A DNA stretch of 7,158 nt from Lachnospiraceae bacterium (GTDB lineage: Bacteria; Bacillota; Clostridia; Lachnospirales; Lachnospiraceae). Below are positions 6,163 through 7,158 of the stretch, in pieces. The DNA lies in contig DNAD01000214.1 in the NCBI GenBank assembly GCA_003484785.1, forward strand, positions 6,422-13,579. The letters run 5' to 3'. The first letter of the stretch is position 1. Each line of letters opens with the position of its first letter. A program made the position numbers and the translations under genes. Below the pieces are notes generated by a model. The model worked only from the letters and a program-made list of their open reading frames with translations, ran no database searches and had not been told where the DNA came from.

Positions 6163-6191
6163 ATCATATCATCTGCCAATTTGCGTGTCAA
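6163..6191 (-). promoter_or_regulatory. Near-consensus SigA promoter of the dapA operon
   Basis: On the minus strand a perfect TTGACA (6191-6186) is followed after exactly 17 bases by TATGAT (6168-6163), five of six matches to the -10 consensus. Transcription would start near 6156, giving a leader of about 65 bases. The TGA stop of the fructokinase gene (6190-6188) lies inside the -35 hexamer. The leader is too short for a lysine riboswitch. Confidence 0.87.
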
Positions 6192-7069
6192 TTGCCGTCG
6201 CCATTGCAGGCATCCATGGCAAGCTTTATGCAGCCCATGATTCCCTGGTCATCGTGAAGGCTTGCGGGAACCACATAGTTGTCCATATCCTTAAGCTCAG
6301 GAGTCTTGATATAATCATTAAGCTTCTCCTTAAGCTTTTTCCTGACCAGCTCAAAGAGCTGCATCTGATGCATTACCCCTCCTCCGAGGATTATACGCTT
6401 CGGAGAAAGAATGCACACCGTATTCACCAGAGCCTGTGCGATATAATCGGCCTCAATCTCCCATACCTCATCCCTGTCCGAAAGCTCCACGGCCTTTTTG
6501 CCCCATCTTTCCTCGATAGCGGGCCCGGAAGCCATTCCCTCAAAACATGTATGATGGAACGGGCAGCGTCCCTTATAGGTATCATCCTTTACTCTTTCCA
6601 TTATCATATGCCCCGCCTCGGGATGCAGCATCCCGTGAAGAAGCTTTCCGTTGCTCATTACCCCCGCTCCGATACCGGTTCCGATGGTATAGTAGACCAC
6701 GTCCGAAAGCCCTTTGGAATCGCCGTAGGTAACCTCTCCGAGAAGAGAGCCGTTGACATCGGTATCAAACCCTGTGGGAACATCCAGTTCCCCCTTAAGA
6801 TATCCCAGGATATCACAGTTTATCCATGCAGTCTTGGGGGTTGAGGTTATATACCCGTAGGTCGGGGAGTTCTTATTAAGGTCTATGGGGCCAAAGCAGG
6901 CAATTCCCAGAGCCCTGATATCCTTATCCCTGAAGTAATCCGCTATTTTGGGAAGAGTTTCCCCGGGCACGGTCGTCGGGATCGAAACCTGCTCCTTAAT
7001 ATTTCCGTTCTCATCTCCGAGGGCGCATACCATCTTGGTTCCCCCCGCTTCAAGTGCTCCGTAAATCAT
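6188..7069 (-). CDS. scrK: Fructokinase, ROK family (ScrK-like)
   Basis: This 293-residue kinase should phosphorylate fructose to fructose-6-phosphate with ATP in the cytoplasm. Motifs in order: EAGGTK (7-12, ATP phosphate loop), FGPID (59-63), YGYITSTPKTAW (71-82, typical of the ScrK/GmuE fructokinases), catalytic D104 in TDVNGSLLGE, TIGTGIGAG (128-136), and HPEAGH (149-154). A zinc site is visible as H154 with C169, H172 and C175 in CPFHHTC, followed by EGMASGPAIEERWG. Length matches streptococcal ScrK. The start ATG has AGGAGG seven bases upstream, and the promoter at 7097-7125 lies just before. It is followed by the dapA operon on the same strand after 97 bases with no clear terminator, so some read-through is likely. 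No sucrose hydrolase or transporter is in the window, so the sugar source (sucrose, fructans, free fructose) is unknown. Mannose kinase activity cannot be excluded. Confidence 0.94.
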   Translation of the reverse strand: MIYGALEAGGTKMVCALGDENGNIKEQVSIPTTVPGETLPKIADYFRDKDIRALGIACFGPIDLNKNSPTYGYITSTPKTAWINCDILGYLKGELDVPTGFDTDVNGSLLGEVTYGDSKGLSDVVYYTIGTGIGAGVMSNGKLLHGMLHPEAGHMIMERVKDDTYKGRCPFHHTCFEGMASGPAIEERWGKKAVELSDRDEVWEIEADYIAQALVNTVCILSPKRIILGGGVMHQMQLFELVRKKLKEKLNDYIKTPELKDMDNYVVPASLHDDQGIMGCIKLAMDACNGDGN

Positions 7070-7096
7070 TCTGATACCTCCTGTTCTTGACCTTGG

Positions 7097-7125
7097 ACTA
7101 TACTATTTAGATTACCATTGTACAA
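7097..7125 (-). promoter_or_regulatory. Probable SigA promoter of the fructokinase gene
   Basis: On the minus strand TTGTAC (7125-7120) and TATAGT (7102-7097) are 17 bases apart. The -10 matches consensus at five of six positions and the -35 at three. The -35 lies in the palindrome TTGTACAA (7118-7125), which could also be a regulator half-site. An alternative pair, TTGAAA then TAATCT 17 bases further on, has a worse -10. The predicted leader is about 20 bases. Confidence 0.6.
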
Positions 7126-7138
7126 CGTTTTTTTCAAT

Positions 7139-7158
7139 CCCGGTTCTGTCGTGCCGGG
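7139..7158. repeat. Inverted repeat at the right edge
   Basis: CCCGG (7139-7143) and CCGGG (7154-7158) are reverse complements around ten bases, extendable by one wobble pair. Seven T residues lie just left of it (7128-7134), which is the wrong side for a plus-strand terminator, and on the minus strand they read as A after the stem. The stem may continue beyond the window, so its role cannot be judged. Confidence 0.35.

Noticed and set aside
6091..6187. Lysine riboswitch upstream of dapA
   Set aside because: The whole gap is 97 bases and the leader about 65; the lysine riboswitch needs roughly 170 bases and its conserved core is not seen.
6185..6844. Plus-strand open frame (219 codons) opposite the fructokinase gene
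   Set aside because: Antisense shadow of scrK; the minus strand carries all ROK motifs in order.
7128..7158. Intrinsic terminator at the right edge
   Set aside because: The T-run is on the 5' side of the stem for plus-strand reading, and becomes A after the stem for minus-strand reading; the element is also cut by the window.

Overview
The window reads as ordinary chromosome from a low-to-moderate GC member of the Firmicutes, most likely an anaerobic Clostridium of the Lachnospiraceae type (an inference from gene content, not from a marker gene). Supporting signs are strong GGAGG-type ribosome binding sites, near-consensus SigA promoters, a class III (Firmicute-type) fructose-1,6-bisphosphatase, a ROK-family fructokinase resembling streptococcal ScrK, and tightly packed operon structure. 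One gene stands out: the HisA is of the eukaryotic (yeast HIS6) type, a form known in bacteria mainly from a few gut or rumen lineages.

Layout, left to right. Bases 1-255 hold a possible gene start running off the left edge on the minus strand, a perfect 9-bp palindrome, and the promoter region of a small cold-shock protein gene (256-456, plus strand). A 14-bp perfect hairpin (17 bp with its extension) at 493-532 sits between two converging genes and probably terminates both. From there to 6090 five genes are all on the minus strand. In transcription order they are dapA (6090-5206), dapB (5204-4449), class III fbp (4408-2453), hisA (2450-1686) and a response regulator with an HD-GYP domain (1698-541). 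Gaps are 1, 40 and 2 bases, then a 13-base overlap. Together with a TTGACA-17-TATGAT promoter just upstream of dapA and the hairpin after the last gene, this defines one five-gene operon. Upstream of it, also on the minus strand, is a fructokinase gene (7069-6188) with its own promoter at 7097-7125.

Functionally, dapA and dapB make the first two committed steps from aspartate semialdehyde towards diaminopimelate and lysine. fbp runs the gluconeogenic step from fructose-1,6-bisphosphate to fructose-6-phosphate. hisA is the fourth step of histidine synthesis, and the HD-GYP regulator is predicted to hydrolyse cyclic di-GMP. The fructokinase feeds fructose into the fructose-6-phosphate pool. No obvious single pathway links the operon.

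I found no sign of a mobile element, CRISPR array, phage, toxin-antitoxin or defence system. The observations most worth following are the eukaryotic-type HisA in a mixed operon, the odd features of the HD-GYP protein (a lost acidic-pocket residue and a Gln/Met-rich tail), the dapA promoter whose -35 box contains the fructokinase stop codon, and the unexplained sequence at the left edge.
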